From Plesiomonas sp051652165 (GTDB taxonomy: Bacteria > Pseudomonadota > Gammaproteobacteria > Enterobacterales > CAMTGL01): 50,185 bases of DNA. Within the stretch, counting starts at the first letter, position 1, and every line of letters begins with the position of its first letter. The stretch is taken from the NCBI RefSeq assembly GCF_051652165.1, contig NZ_JBOFTR010000001.1, forward strand, positions 1 to 50,185, in the 5' to 3' direction. Position numbers and translations under genes: made by a program. This document shows positions 16,823 to 24,610 of this stretch, one piece after another. The notes below the pieces were generated by a model. It made no database searches. It was not told where the DNA came from and worked only from the letters and a program-made list of their open reading frames with translations.

Positions 16823-17320
16823 TTTGATTTTAAGATTTCCAACCATCCCCACTTTGATAACGCATGTCGTAAATTTGCATTAACACACAATCTGGAATGG
16901 CTGGCTAAAGAAGCAGGCATGCGTGCACAAACACTGCGTAATAAGCTCAACCCAGAGCAACCGCACCAGCTCACATGGATTGAAATACTCGTGTTAACCG
17001 ACATAACAGAAGACTCAGCACTCGTTGATGGATTCCTTGCACAACTGCATTGCTTACCGTGCATACCCACCAATGAAGTCTCTACCGAAAAATTACCTGT
17101 CTATGTGATGAAAGCTACGGCTGAAATCGGGCAAATTGCAGCAGGCGCAATTTCAGGTGAACGAATGACACAAGCGCACAAGCATTCAATCGTCGATAGC
17201 GTCAACTCAGGTATTCGCTACCTATCTCTGACAGCACTCACCATGCAAGCACGCCTGCAAGCTAACCCCGCAGTTTTAGAAACTATCGGCGGAATGGGCG
17301 CAACGTTTGGCCTGATCTAA
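16820..17320 (+). CDS. cII: CII-type regulator (186 family)
   Basis: 166 residues. The opening MFDFKISNHPHFDNACRKFA, the helix-turn-helix region AGMRAQTLRNKLNPEQPHQL, DGFLAQLHCLPC and the C-terminal GGMGATFGLI align throughout with 186 CII. That protein activates the establishment promoter for cI and so favours lysogeny. ATG 16820 follows GAGGAAG and is preferred over the GTG at 16811. It lies in the early operon after the two small regulators. Confidence 0.93.
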   Translation: MFDFKISNHPHFDNACRKFALTHNLEWLAKEAGMRAQTLRNKLNPEQPHQLTWIEILVLTDITEDSALVDGFLAQLHCLPCIPTNEVSTEKLPVYVMKATAEIGQIAAGAISGERMTQAHKHSIVDSVNSGIRYLSLTALTMQARLQANPAVLETIGGMGATFGLI

Positions 17321-17330
17321 GGGGGATAAC

Positions 17331-17672
17331 ATGGCAATTGAATGCGACGCGGCCGCAATTGAAATGAGTGCCGGTGAAAGATTGAACGGGTTAAATCATA
17401 TCTCTGTTCTGCGCGCTCAGTTTTTTGGTGATGACTGCGCACAAGAACTCAGCCGTTTTATTGCAAACATGAATGATGAAAGAGACCCACAGCATCAAAA
17501 AAATAAACGTGCATTAAGCGCCATTTTTTATTTAGCCAATATTAAATCAGAACGCCATAACGTTGAGTTTAGTGAACTGACGACTGATGAAAAAACCGCG
17601 CTTATCAGTGCAATGAACCATTTTCGAGCAGTCGTGAGTTTATTTCCTCGAAAACTAAGTCTGCCTAATTAA
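17331..17672 (+). CDS. phage early protein (DUF5347-like)
   Basis: 113 residues, mostly helical, with ERLNGLNHISVLRAQFFGD and a conserved-looking FIANMNDERDPQHQKNKRALSA-type segment. It resembles small early proteins annotated as DUF5347 in enterobacterial P2-like phages. The start follows GGGGG ten bases after the cII stop. It occupies the place of 186 fil, but similarity to Fil could not be established. Function unknown. Confidence 0.7.
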   Translation: MAIECDAAAIEMSAGERLNGLNHISVLRAQFFGDDCAQELSRFIANMNDERDPQHQKNKRALSAIFYLANIKSERHNVEFSELTTDEKTALISAMNHFRAVVSLFPRKLSLPN

Positions 17673-17730
17673 TCAAAAAAACAAATATTGGCGTAAACCC
17701 GCCGGGCATTGCTTTGCCAAAAATAAGCGA

Positions 17731-18006
17731 ATGGAAAACAAAATGACAGAAAAAAACATGTGGGCCACATGGTTCACCCACGGCGGGCAACCACTCGAAA
17801 CACCAGAGCCATTCCCGCTTGAATCGCAATCAATCACCGATTCAGTAAACGAAATAATGATCCGCTTTGACAGTGCCAATGTGATTTTTCAAAACGTAGC
17901 CATCGCCATCATTGCACTGGCAGCCATTGATTCAGGCAACGAGAAATTAGAGCGCAGATTAATCATCGCCGACCAACAGTTCGGCCAACAAGGAACGTCA
18001 CAATGA
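17731..18006 (+). CDS. phage early protein (DUF2732-like)
   Basis: 91 residues, or 87 from the in-frame ATG at 17743. An acidic N-terminal half is followed by a hydrophobic helix (NVIFQNVAIAIIALAAIDSG) and a basic C-terminus. It resembles the short early proteins annotated as DUF2732 in P2-like phages. Its stop overlaps the next start (ATGA), so the genes are translationally coupled. Function unknown. Confidence 0.65.
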   Translation: MENKMTEKNMWATWFTHGGQPLETPEPFPLESQSITDSVNEIMIRFDSANVIFQNVAIAIIALAAIDSGNEKLERRLIIADQQFGQQGTSQ

Positions 18007-18266
18007 AAAATATGCAGCAGAGAAACCGCAGAGAATTTACCTCCGTTGAAAAGAAAATCATGGCAGGTGCAGTGTCACAGCACACCTACTGGCTACAAGT
18101 TGCAAAGAAAAGCCGTCAAAAGGGTTACCCATCTACCGCCCGCGCATTTCTGCTCAATGCACGTACAGCACGCATTGTTTACGAAGTTGTCGCAGCACGC
18201 CCAACGCTCGATTTACTGATGGCATCACACAAAGAAATGCAAGGAGTCACCCATGCTGCCGCTTAA
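18003..18266 (+). CDS. phage early protein, basic
   Basis: 87 residues, basic and helical, with no recognised domain. It overlaps the preceding gene by four bases (ATGA) and the next gene starts inside its 3' end, so it belongs to the tightly packed early operon leading to gene A. Function not recognised. Confidence 0.65.
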   Translation: MKNMQQRNRREFTSVEKKIMAGAVSQHTYWLQVAKKSRQKGYPSTARAFLLNARTARIVYEVVAARPTLDLLMASHKEMQGVTHAAA

Positions 18267-18573
18267 GCACAAACCGAAAAAAACAGAAGAAAAAAAAGTA
18301 ATGACGAACATGGAAGCCGTTGAGTGTGCAGCACTAAAACTGGTGACGTTCAATTTAGACGATATTGCAGCAGAAACAGGGCTTACCAAACCCGCCGTGA
18401 TCGGCTGTTTAAGAATGCTGGGAAATTCCGAAGCACTGTCTATTCACCGCTCAGAAAACACCCTTGGAAGAAAAGTCACCACAACATACACCGTTCGCAA
18501 ATCGCAGGCATCACAAAAAGAACTGTGGCGGCTTGCAATCTTTGGCGTGCCAGCACCTCGGAGCTACGCATGA
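18253..18573 (+). CDS. winged-helix-like early protein
   Basis: 106 residues. After a Lys-rich start, the region LKLVTFNLDDIAAETGLTKPAVIGCLRMLG has the spacing of a winged helix-turn-helix, followed by a beta-wing-like ALSIHRSENTLGRKVTTTYTV. It may begin at the internal ATG (residue 17, 18301). It overlaps the previous gene and is a likely DNA-binding regulator of early functions. Exact role unknown. Confidence 0.65.
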   Translation: MLPLKHKPKKTEEKKVMTNMEAVECAALKLVTFNLDDIAAETGLTKPAVIGCLRMLGNSEALSIHRSENTLGRKVTTTYTVRKSQASQKELWRLAIFGVPAPRSYA

Positions 18574-18620
18574 ACATAACCACCGCCACACAAGCACCAG
18601 CCAAATAGAGAAGGTAACGA

Positions 18621-18908
18621 ATGAATAACCAATATCACGCTAATTTGATATGCACGGCAAAGCAAGCGCGCCATATCAACAAACAGCTCGCCATCCAGTT
18701 CCTAAACGCCGCGATTAAATGGCGACAGATTAGAAGTCAGCAGGTCGCTAATTGCAAGGCTAATCACGCCTGGGCGATGCAAGCGGCTAGGAAGTTTAGA
18801 ACCGCAGGGGATCGTGGTTCGACTCGGCACGTTGCTGGATTAATGAATTATGCGGCGAGTTTGAGACGGGAGCTAGCAAGTGCCAAGTGGGAGTGGGGTG
18901 TTTTATGA
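18621..18908 (+). CDS. small basic phage protein
   Basis: 95 residues, rich in Ala, Arg and Lys, predicted helical throughout. It follows GAGAAGG at suitable spacing. The next small frame (18905) overlaps its stop by four bases. No domain is recognised; similar small basic proteins precede gene A in many P2-like phages. Confidence 0.6.
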   Translation: MNNQYHANLICTAKQARHINKQLAIQFLNAAIKWRQIRSQQVANCKANHAWAMQAARKFRTAGDRGSTRHVAGLMNYAASLRRELASAKWEWGVL

Positions 18909-19054
18909 GTTCGCTAAGAGTAAGCCGCTGGAGAAGGTATTTCATAATTTCAATGCAGCTAGCCCGTTCATCACCAACCAAGGCACTGCGCGCACTGAAC
19001 CTAAACATGGCATCTGACTGCCGCACTGAAATCAAAAGACTAAAACGGAGTTAA
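18905..19054 (+). CDS. 49-residue basic protein
   Basis: Short frame MSSLRVSRWRRYFIISMQLA... ending in KRLKRS. The ATG overlaps the previous stop (TTATGAG), typical of coupled phage genes. It is very basic (many Arg and Lys). There is no independent ribosome site, so expression would depend on coupling. Function unknown. Confidence 0.45.
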   Translation: MSSLRVSRWRRYFIISMQLARSSPTKALRALNLNMASDCRTEIKRLKRS

Positions 19055-19097
19055 CCATGATTTTATCAATGACACATGAACAACGTGAGTTATCCGA

Positions 19098-19232
19098 GTG
19101 AGTTTTTGGAAATGGGTCTTTTCTCTCGCCGTTACAACCTTGGTTGTTGCGGCGAATGTCTTTTATAGCTATCGAGCCAATGTCTTTTTATTTGAGAACG
19201 CATTGGCACGGTTGCAGAGTGGTGGCCGATAA
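19098..19232 (+). CDS. 44-residue single-span membrane protein
   Basis: GTG-started frame MSFWKWVFSLAVTTLVVAAN... with one clear transmembrane helix (about residues 4-22), followed by an amphipathic tail ending in LQSGGR. The GTG overlaps the stop of a 14-residue frame (19057-19101), and its own stop overlaps the ATG of gene A (TAATG). The overlaps suggest a real coupled gene. It could be a small inhibitor or exclusion peptide, but this is not shown. Confidence 0.5.
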   Translation: MSFWKWVFSLAVTTLVVAANVFYSYRANVFLFENALARLQSGGR

Positions 19233-21601
19233 TGAGTATTAACGAAGCAACAAAGAAAAGTGAAAATACTGAATGGGCTTACTGGTGGAATGCGCCAAAG
19301 ACGGCCTGCGACCCTTATGCTGATGCACAGGAAACCCCGCCGCCCTCTGAACTGTCAAAACTGATAGAGAGCTATGCCGCTGAACATAACCATGAAAAGC
19401 AGCAACGGGAAGCACTAAAAAATGATGTTTGGAATCATTACTTTTACAATGACTCCAGAGATCCATTTCTGCGTGATACGCTTCAAGAGCAATTGATTCA
19501 TCGGGCAAAAAAAGCCCATGAAGAACAACGCAACAACCCTGACCTACTCATTCTGGATAGCGTTCGCACTGAACACGCATTTATCAGCAAACCACTCTTA
19601 CAGCGAATAGAGTTTTTTCAGAATTTAGATAGACCCAAAGCGTTATCCCGCTATCTCAATGAAACTATCCAGCCATGCATTGACCGCCTTGAGTACGTAA
19701 GAGCAAGCCAAGTCTCCACCTCTTTACGTTTTATGGCCAGCAAAGAAGGGCTTGACGGTCTGCTCGACTTGGCCGTTAAAACACAAAATCAAGTAAAAAA
19801 GATTGCCACTTCACTGGCAGCACACATGAATATGTGCATGAACGATGCCAGCGAATCACTCATGCAGCGTGATGACGTAACCGCAGATGAAGTGCATCAG
19901 GTGTGGGAGCGTGTCGCAACAGAGGCAATGAGACTCGATGTCACCCCACCCGCATTTGATAGACTGAAAAGCAAAAAGCACCGCCGCAAAGAAATTCCCT
20001 ATGACCTGATCCCAGGTTCATTGGCGCGCATGTGCTGTGCCAACTGGTGGTATCGAAAACTGTGGCAAATGCGCTGTGTATGGCGTGAAGAGCAGTTACG
20101 TGCAGTCTGTCTGGTCAATAAAAAGGCATCACCGTATGTCAGCAATGACGCAGTAATCCGCAAACGTGAACAGCGCAGAAAAGCGTTAGAGTTTTTCCGT
20201 GCGCATGAGCTGGTCAATGAGAACGGCGACAAGCTGGATATGGAAGAAGTTGTCAACGCCAGCAACAGCAACCCCGCACACCGCCGCAACGAAATGATGG
20301 CATGTGTGAAAGGGCTAGAGCTTATTGCCGAAATGCGCAAAGACTGCTGTGTATTCTACACGATCACTACCCCATCACGTTTTCATTCAACCCTGAGCAA
20401 CGGCAGGCCAAATCCGAAATGGACAAGCGCCACCGTGAGACAAAGCAGCGATTATCTGGTTGATACCTTTGCCGCATTTCGCAAAGCCATGCACAAGGCA
20501 GGGTTGCGCTGGTACGGTGTCCGCGTTGCAGAGCCGCATCATGACGGCACAGTGCACTGGCATTTGCTGTGCTTCATGCGCAAAAAAGACCGCCGATTCA
20601 TCACCGCACTACTGCGTAAATTTGCCATTCGCGAAGACCGTGAAGAGCTGGGCAACAACACTGGGCCACGATTCCAATCTGAGCTTATCAACCCGCGTAA
20701 AGGCACACCGACCAGCTATATTGCCAAATACATCAGCAAGAACATTGACGGTCGTGGGTTGGCAAAAGAGATCAGCAAAGAGACCGGTAAATCTCTGCGC
20801 GACAATGCCGAACATGTCAATGCGTGGGCATCACTGCACCGCGTACAGCAATTCCGTTTTTTCGGTATTCCGGGTCGTCAGGCATACCGAGAACTGCGTT
20901 TACTGGCTGGCCAAGCCGCAAGAATACAGAACGACAAAAAAGCAGGCACGCCGGTACTGGACAACCCCCGCCTAGATGCCGTGCTTGCTGCTGCTGACGC
21001 AGGCTGTTTTGCAACATACATAGTAAAACAGGGCGGCGTGCTCATCCCCCGCAAATATCATCTTGTTAGAACCGCATATGAGATGAATGACGAGCCAAGC
21101 GACTACGGCGATCATAGCATTCGTATCTATGGTATTTGGTCACCTATTGCAGAAGGGCGTATTTGCACACACACAATCAAGTGGAAAAAGGTTCGCAAAG
21201 CTCTTGATCTTCAGGAGGCGGTAGCCGACAAGGGCGCTAGCGCCCCTTGGACTCGTGGCAATAACTGTCCCCTTGTAGAAAAAGTAGACAGTTTTGACAG
21301 CGAGCCACACTCAATGCCTGATTTTAAAAACATGCCAAGTAAAGAACGGCAGGCACTTTACACCCGACTAAAAACAGCAAACAAACGAAAACCAAAAAGC
21401 CGCAGCAGCTACAAGCAAGAAATATCGGATAAATTGCAATTGCAACTGGAAGCAGAGCTAAGGGCAAAGGGCTTTGATGGAAGTGAGAACGAGATTGATT
21501 TACTACTTCGGGGTGGAAGTATTCCATCTGGCGGAGGAATGCGGTTGTTCTATCGAGATCAGCGGTTACGTGAAGATGATAAATGGCAGCAATGGTACTA
21601 G
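19232..21601 (+). CDS. A: replication initiation protein gpA (HUH endonuclease)
   Basis: Rolling-circle initiator that nicks the phage origin and attaches covalently to DNA. It is 789 residues, similar in size to P2 A (761). The metal-binding HUH motif is HWH at 442-444 (VHWHLLCF) and the catalytic tyrosine pair is Y496 and Y500 (SYIAKYISKN), the YxxxY pattern of P2/phiX174 A proteins. The N-terminal half is specific to P2-type phages. In P2 the origin lies inside this gene. It ends the early operon and precedes an SOS-controlled small gene. Confidence 0.95.
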   Translation: MSINEATKKSENTEWAYWWNAPKTACDPYADAQETPPPSELSKLIESYAAEHNHEKQQREALKNDVWNHYFYNDSRDPFLRDTLQEQLIHRAKKAHEEQRNNPDLLILDSVRTEHAFISKPLLQRIEFFQNLDRPKALSRYLNETIQPCIDRLEYVRASQVSTSLRFMASKEGLDGLLDLAVKTQNQVKKIATSLAAHMNMCMNDASESLMQRDDVTADEVHQVWERVATEAMRLDVTPPAFDRLKSKKHRRKEIPYDLIPGSLARMCCANWWYRKLWQMRCVWREEQLRAVCLVNKKASPYVSNDAVIRKREQRRKALEFFRAHELVNENGDKLDMEEVVNASNSNPAHRRNEMMACVKGLELIAEMRKDCCVFYTITTPSRFHSTLSNGRPNPKWTSATVRQSSDYLVDTFAAFRKAMHKAGLRWYGVRVAEPHHDGTVHWHLLCFMRKKDRRFITALLRKFAIREDREELGNNTGPRFQSELINPRKGTPTSYIAKYISKNIDGRGLAKEISKETGKSLRDNAEHVNAWASLHRVQQFRFFGIPGRQAYRELRLLAGQAARIQNDKKAGTPVLDNPRLDAVLAAADAGCFATYIVKQGGVLIPRKYHLVRTAYEMNDEPSDYGDHSIRIYGIWSPIAEGRICTHTIKWKKVRKALDLQEAVADKGASAPWTRGNNCPLVEKVDSFDSEPHSMPDFKNMPSKERQALYTRLKTANKRKPKSRSSYKQEISDKLQLQLEAELRAKGFDGSENEIDLLLRGGSIPSGGGMRLFYRDQRLREDDKWQQWY

Positions 21602-21684
21602 ATCGAACATCGTAAAATTATACATAAAAGCAATAACCCTATGCTTTTAAACAAAAACAACTTCATGTTTAAACCGTATTGATG

Positions 21685-21704
21685 TACTGTATATATGTAC
21701 AGTA
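21685..21704 (+). promoter_or_regulatory. LexA/SOS box upstream of tum-like gene
   Basis: TACTGTATATATGTACAGTA is an essentially ideal SOS box (CTGT-N8-ACAG, symmetric, AT-rich centre). It ends 17 bases before the GTG start at 21722. It overlaps two alternative ATG codons, which supports the downstream GTG as the true start. Confidence 0.92.
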
Positions 21705-21721
21705 TGGAGAAAGGAGAGGAT

Positions 21722-21958
21722 GTGACTGATCTTTTCATTGAGTCCCTGGCATTGCAGCGTATCCAACTCATCACACGAGTAGTGTCGATGGACGTATGCA
21801 ATGGGGATGATAAAACACTGGCATTGGTTTGGATTAGTGAACTGACCGATCAACTGTTAGAGCAACTTGGCAATGATAAAAAGCAGGTTGTTGCTACCAC
21901 GTGCCAATTTTCATATGGCCCAACGCAACAAAACATCACTGCAAATTATCAGAGTTAG
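21722..21958 (+). CDS. SOS-controlled small protein, candidate Tum-type antirepressor
   Basis: 78 residues from GTG 21722, which follows AAGGAGAGGA at good spacing. ATGs at 21695 and 21704 lie in the SOS box. The sequence is helical (LFIESLALQRIQLITRVVSM, LALVWISELTDQLLEQLG) and not recognised by family. The location (right end of the early region, after A and before cos) and the LexA box copy the arrangement of 186 tum, whose product inactivates CI after DNA damage. It is shorter than 186 Tum (146 residues), so the function is inferred from context. Confidence 0.65.
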   Translation: MTDLFIESLALQRIQLITRVVSMDVCNGDDKTLALVWISELTDQLLEQLGNDKKQVVATTCQFSYGPTQQNITANYQS

Positions 21959-21970
21959 CTCACGATAATT

Positions 21971-21989
21971 AAGGCCCACAGTGGCCTTT
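21971..21989 (+). terminator. terminator after the SOS-controlled gene
   Basis: AAGGCC (21971-21976) and GGCCTT (21983-21988) form a short GC stem followed by TTAATCATTTC. It lies 13 bases past the stop and would close the early or SOS transcript before the cos region. Confidence 0.6.
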
Positions 21990-22059
21990 AATCATTTCAT
22001 TCCCATCAAATTATGCCTAACAACACATACTAGACACGCATTCAAACCACGTGCATGAA

Positions 22060-22235
22060 TGCAGGGTGTTTTGTGCACTAATTCGCATGATCTAAAAAGG
22101 ATCAAAAACAGCGCGTAGCCCCAGTACTGGCGCACTTTGAGCTAACTCATGCAGATGCATGAAAATCCATAGATCAAGCGCGCAGGCGGGGCGGGGCTAC
22201 GATTGCGCGCTGTTGCTCGAATTTGTGCACTTATC
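22060..22235. other. probable cos / packaging region with nested inverted repeats
   Basis: A non-coding stretch with long interrupted palindromes. GTGCAC-x2-ATTCG (from 22074) is answered by CGAAT-x2-GTGCAC near 22219-22231. AACAGCGCG followed by TAGCCCC (about 22107-22122) is answered by GGGGCTA and CGCGCTGTT (22194-22216). The GC-rich core GGCGGGGCGGGGC (22185-22197) resembles the P2/186 cohesive-end region, which contains GGCGAGGCGGGG. In P2 and 186 cos lies between gene A and the portal gene, as here. The exact nick positions cannot be assigned. Confidence 0.5.
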
Positions 22236-22371
22236 CAAGATATTATACAAATCAAACACAGCGTCTTGAGTTTTTTTGAGATCATGAGATATCCTGTAGG
22301 CCGAGATATTTTTCGCAGTTCAAATAATAGTCAAACTGAACGCTAGTTATGAGCCAAACAGGGAATACATA

Positions 22372-23478
22372 ATGACAGGTAATGCTTCAACAAAACTCAG
22401 TGAAATGGAAATGAAATCAGTTTCAACTCTGGTTTCTCGGTTTCCATGGAATGTAGCAAGACCTATCATTTCAGCATTAGGTTTTCAGGGAGGAAAAGGA
22501 AAAGAGGCTACACAAGAAAAAATAGTTGAAGGGCTAGTTAAACTAAAAGCAATTAATAAGACAAAGTTTGATACTAATGTTAGTAAAATTAACGACTTGA
22601 TTCTTGGACAGATTATATATGGTGATAAAGCATTATTTAGTTTTTCTGTAGATGCTGCGATAATAAATAAAACGCTTAATTCAATTTTGAATAAATGGGC
22701 GGCGACTACAAAACCGACTGTAATATCACAAATTATCATGACAGATAAAGAAGTTGATGCTGCCAAGAAAAATAATCTTACCCTATCTTATTGTGCTGAT
22801 GATTCTAACCAGTGCTTAGTCATATTCAGTTCGGTTAGAGAGCAAAAAATAAGAGAGAAATTATTGCCTAGCTCTGTACCAGGCTATAGTGATTATGATG
22901 AAATCGTTGCTACTAAAAAAGAAAAGCGTCAGTGTTTTGATGTTTGTATTTTTGATAAAACTAATGCAAGAATACATCTACTAGTAGATGCTATTAATGG
23001 TATTGTTAGTGAAAATGTTCTCTTTACAAAAAGCTCTGTCATTAGAGAGCTTTATGATTTTTACGGAAATCAGTTTAGTGTAAAAGAAAAAGACTTTTTT
23101 AATCTTATAGAACCTATTTTTGAACAGAATAAGCCTCCGTTTACGACAGCAAGTTATAAAGTGTTTGACCTTTCGTTTGTAACACCTGAAGGAACGACAC
23201 ATAAGGAGAAGAAAAACGATCCCTCAATGGATTTAAGAAATGATATTTTTAATAAAGAAGGGATTAAAGCTGTAGGTAACATAGGTTTATATCGTATTGG
23301 TATTAGAGTTGAACGTGAAGATGCAAGTTTGAATCTTGATGACAATGTTGAGTTGGTTATCCCTGGAAGTTTACGTCGTTATAATGCAGGAAGCAGTGGT
23401 GATGCTGTAAACTATGCTATACTAAGCAAATGCATATCTCGTAAAGATTTTGAAGCCCTGACAAAATTGATATTATAG
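22372..23478 (+). CDS. unknown protein, gene 1 of accessory operon
   Basis: 368 residues, start ATG after GGGAATACATA. No family recognised. The N-terminal segment (about 8-60) looks like an alpha-helical DNA- or protein-binding module (TLVSRFPWNVARPIISALGF, then KEATQEKIVEGLVKLKAI). The middle and C-terminal parts mix beta strands with a late conserved-looking block (VELVIPGSLRRYNAGSSGDA). Codon use and base composition are much richer in A and T than the phage core. It opens a tight three-gene set lying between cos and the portal gene, the position of P2 tin and old. It is probably a phage-defence or conversion function; no enzyme motif was found. Confidence 0.7.
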   Translation: MTGNASTKLSEMEMKSVSTLVSRFPWNVARPIISALGFQGGKGKEATQEKIVEGLVKLKAINKTKFDTNVSKINDLILGQIIYGDKALFSFSVDAAIINKTLNSILNKWAATTKPTVISQIIMTDKEVDAAKKNNLTLSYCADDSNQCLVIFSSVREQKIREKLLPSSVPGYSDYDEIVATKKEKRQCFDVCIFDKTNARIHLLVDAINGIVSENVLFTKSSVIRELYDFYGNQFSVKEKDFFNLIEPIFEQNKPPFTTASYKVFDLSFVTPEGTTHKEKKNDPSMDLRNDIFNKEGIKAVGNIGLYRIGIRVEREDASLNLDDNVELVIPGSLRRYNAGSSGDAVNYAILSKCISRKDFEALTKLIL

Positions 23479-23505
23479 TTGGATATGGTGATGAAGGACG
23501 TTAAC

Positions 23506-23925
23506 GTGACTACTATCATACTTGATATTTGTTCAGAGCATCCATCTGCAGGTGCTCTGGCTTGCCTAATTTATGATGAGGTTAGTAAGTTAGCGTGCCG
23601 AACTCCAAACATCTTTATTTATTACCGTCAGTTAATTGATATTGCAAAGTCAGCTAATAGCGAGAGCCATATAGACCTAAATTTAACTGATTTAGGTATA
23701 GCAATACAGGTACTTTGTAATCCAAAGGTTAATGTTTTGTCATTGAGCTATCAGTTTATTGATGATTTTCATGAGCCGATTAATATTAGCATTTCAGATG
23801 TGATGGAAGCTGAAGATAGTGGAGTTTTAGAGCACCCTCTAACTGGCGAGTTAGTTAATGACTATAAGCAATATGTTTTCCCATATTTCACACTCAATGA
23901 TAAATTTACCAGGGAATGTGAATAA
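23506..23925 (+). CDS. unknown small protein, gene 2 of accessory operon
   Basis: About 139 residues from GTG 23506, which follows AAGGA at 7-base spacing. The same frame is open back to 23479 (TTG, then ATGs at 23485 and 23491), immediately after the gene 1 stop. Predicted as alternating helices (AGALACLIYDEVSKLA, IFIYYRQLIDIAKSA, LTDLGIAIQVLC) with an acidic middle, possibly a small winged-helix or adaptor fold. Its stop overlaps the next start (TAATG), so genes 2 and 3 are coupled. No family recognised. Confidence 0.65.
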   Translation: MTTIILDICSEHPSAGALACLIYDEVSKLACRTPNIFIYYRQLIDIAKSANSESHIDLNLTDLGIAIQVLCNPKVNVLSLSYQFIDDFHEPINISISDVMEAEDSGVLEHPLTGELVNDYKQYVFPYFTLNDKFTRECE

Positions 23926-24581
23926 TGCCGATGAGTTTGGCTGATCTTGATATGCATCAGAAATTGTCAGTTATTAATCATAATATTACTCGTGCTCAAT
24001 TTGCTTTAAAGTCTTATGATAACTTCTGTGAGTATGTGAGAACGGAGATTGACTATGCTGTTGCTTCATTACAACAGAATGCAAATAAAATAACATTTTC
24101 ATTGTCAGAGGATCAGTTGACGTTATATTTACTGGGTCCAATAAAAGCTAGAGGCGATTTAGTTGGATTGGATGCGAACCACGAAACTAATAGCAGAGGG
24201 CATTGTGATATCTCTATTCGTTTTGGAGGCTATGTGTGGCATGGGGAAGCAAAAAAACACTCTTCTTACAGTTATGTTTTTAAAGGCTATGCCCAATTAA
24301 CTGAACGTTATAGTACTGGGGCCTCTAATGACTCATCTGGCGCTGTTATAATTTATACGAAAAATAAATCTTGTAGAGACATGATGAGAGCATGGCGTAA
24401 TTTTTTATGTAAGAATGCGCCTAGAATACATTACAATAATATCAATGTTTCAGTTTCGCTGTGTACTAAAAACCCATTAGTTTTCTATAGCATCCATACT
24501 CATACTATTAGTGGGTTAGATTATAAGGTTATGCATTATCCTGTAATGTTACATCACAAACCAGTTGATCCAGACTTATAA
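23925..24581 (+). CDS. putative PD-(D/E)XK nuclease, gene 3 of accessory operon
   Basis: 218 residues. The segment GHCDISIRFGGYVWHGEAKK gives D95 and E108-x-K110 on consecutive predicted beta strands, the signature of PD-(D/E)XK (restriction-endonuclease-like) nucleases. A helix with Q124 (GYAQLTERY) follows, as in Mrr-like members. The N-terminal 60 residues are helical. The start overlaps the gene 2 stop. Context suggests an effector that cuts nucleic acid under the control of genes 1 and 2. The motif is read by eye; no known restriction family was matched. Confidence 0.65.
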   Translation: MPMSLADLDMHQKLSVINHNITRAQFALKSYDNFCEYVRTEIDYAVASLQQNANKITFSLSEDQLTLYLLGPIKARGDLVGLDANHETNSRGHCDISIRFGGYVWHGEAKKHSSYSYVFKGYAQLTERYSTGASNDSSGAVIIYTKNKSCRDMMRAWRNFLCKNAPRIHYNNINVSVSLCTKNPLVFYSIHTHTISGLDYKVMHYPVMLHHKPVDPDL

Positions 24582-24605
24582 GAGGGTGATTGTAAATCAC
24601 CCTCT
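24581..24605. terminator. bidirectional terminator between accessory operon and portal gene
   Basis: AGAGGGTGAT (24581-24590) pairs perfectly with ATCACCCTCT (24596-24605) around a 5-base loop. It lies between two convergent genes and can serve the accessory operon on one strand and the Q-P operon on the other. U-tracts are weak on both sides (AGTGTTTATATTTT on the plus strand). Confidence 0.7.
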
Positions 24606-24610
24606 AGTGT

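Noticed and set aside
19057..19101. 14-codon frame before the small membrane protein
   Set aside because: Too short to support as a protein on its own; it may only serve translational coupling.
22485..22766. Antisense frame of 93 codons inside the first accessory gene
   Set aside because: Shadow of the plus-strand gene; poor composition and no ribosome site.
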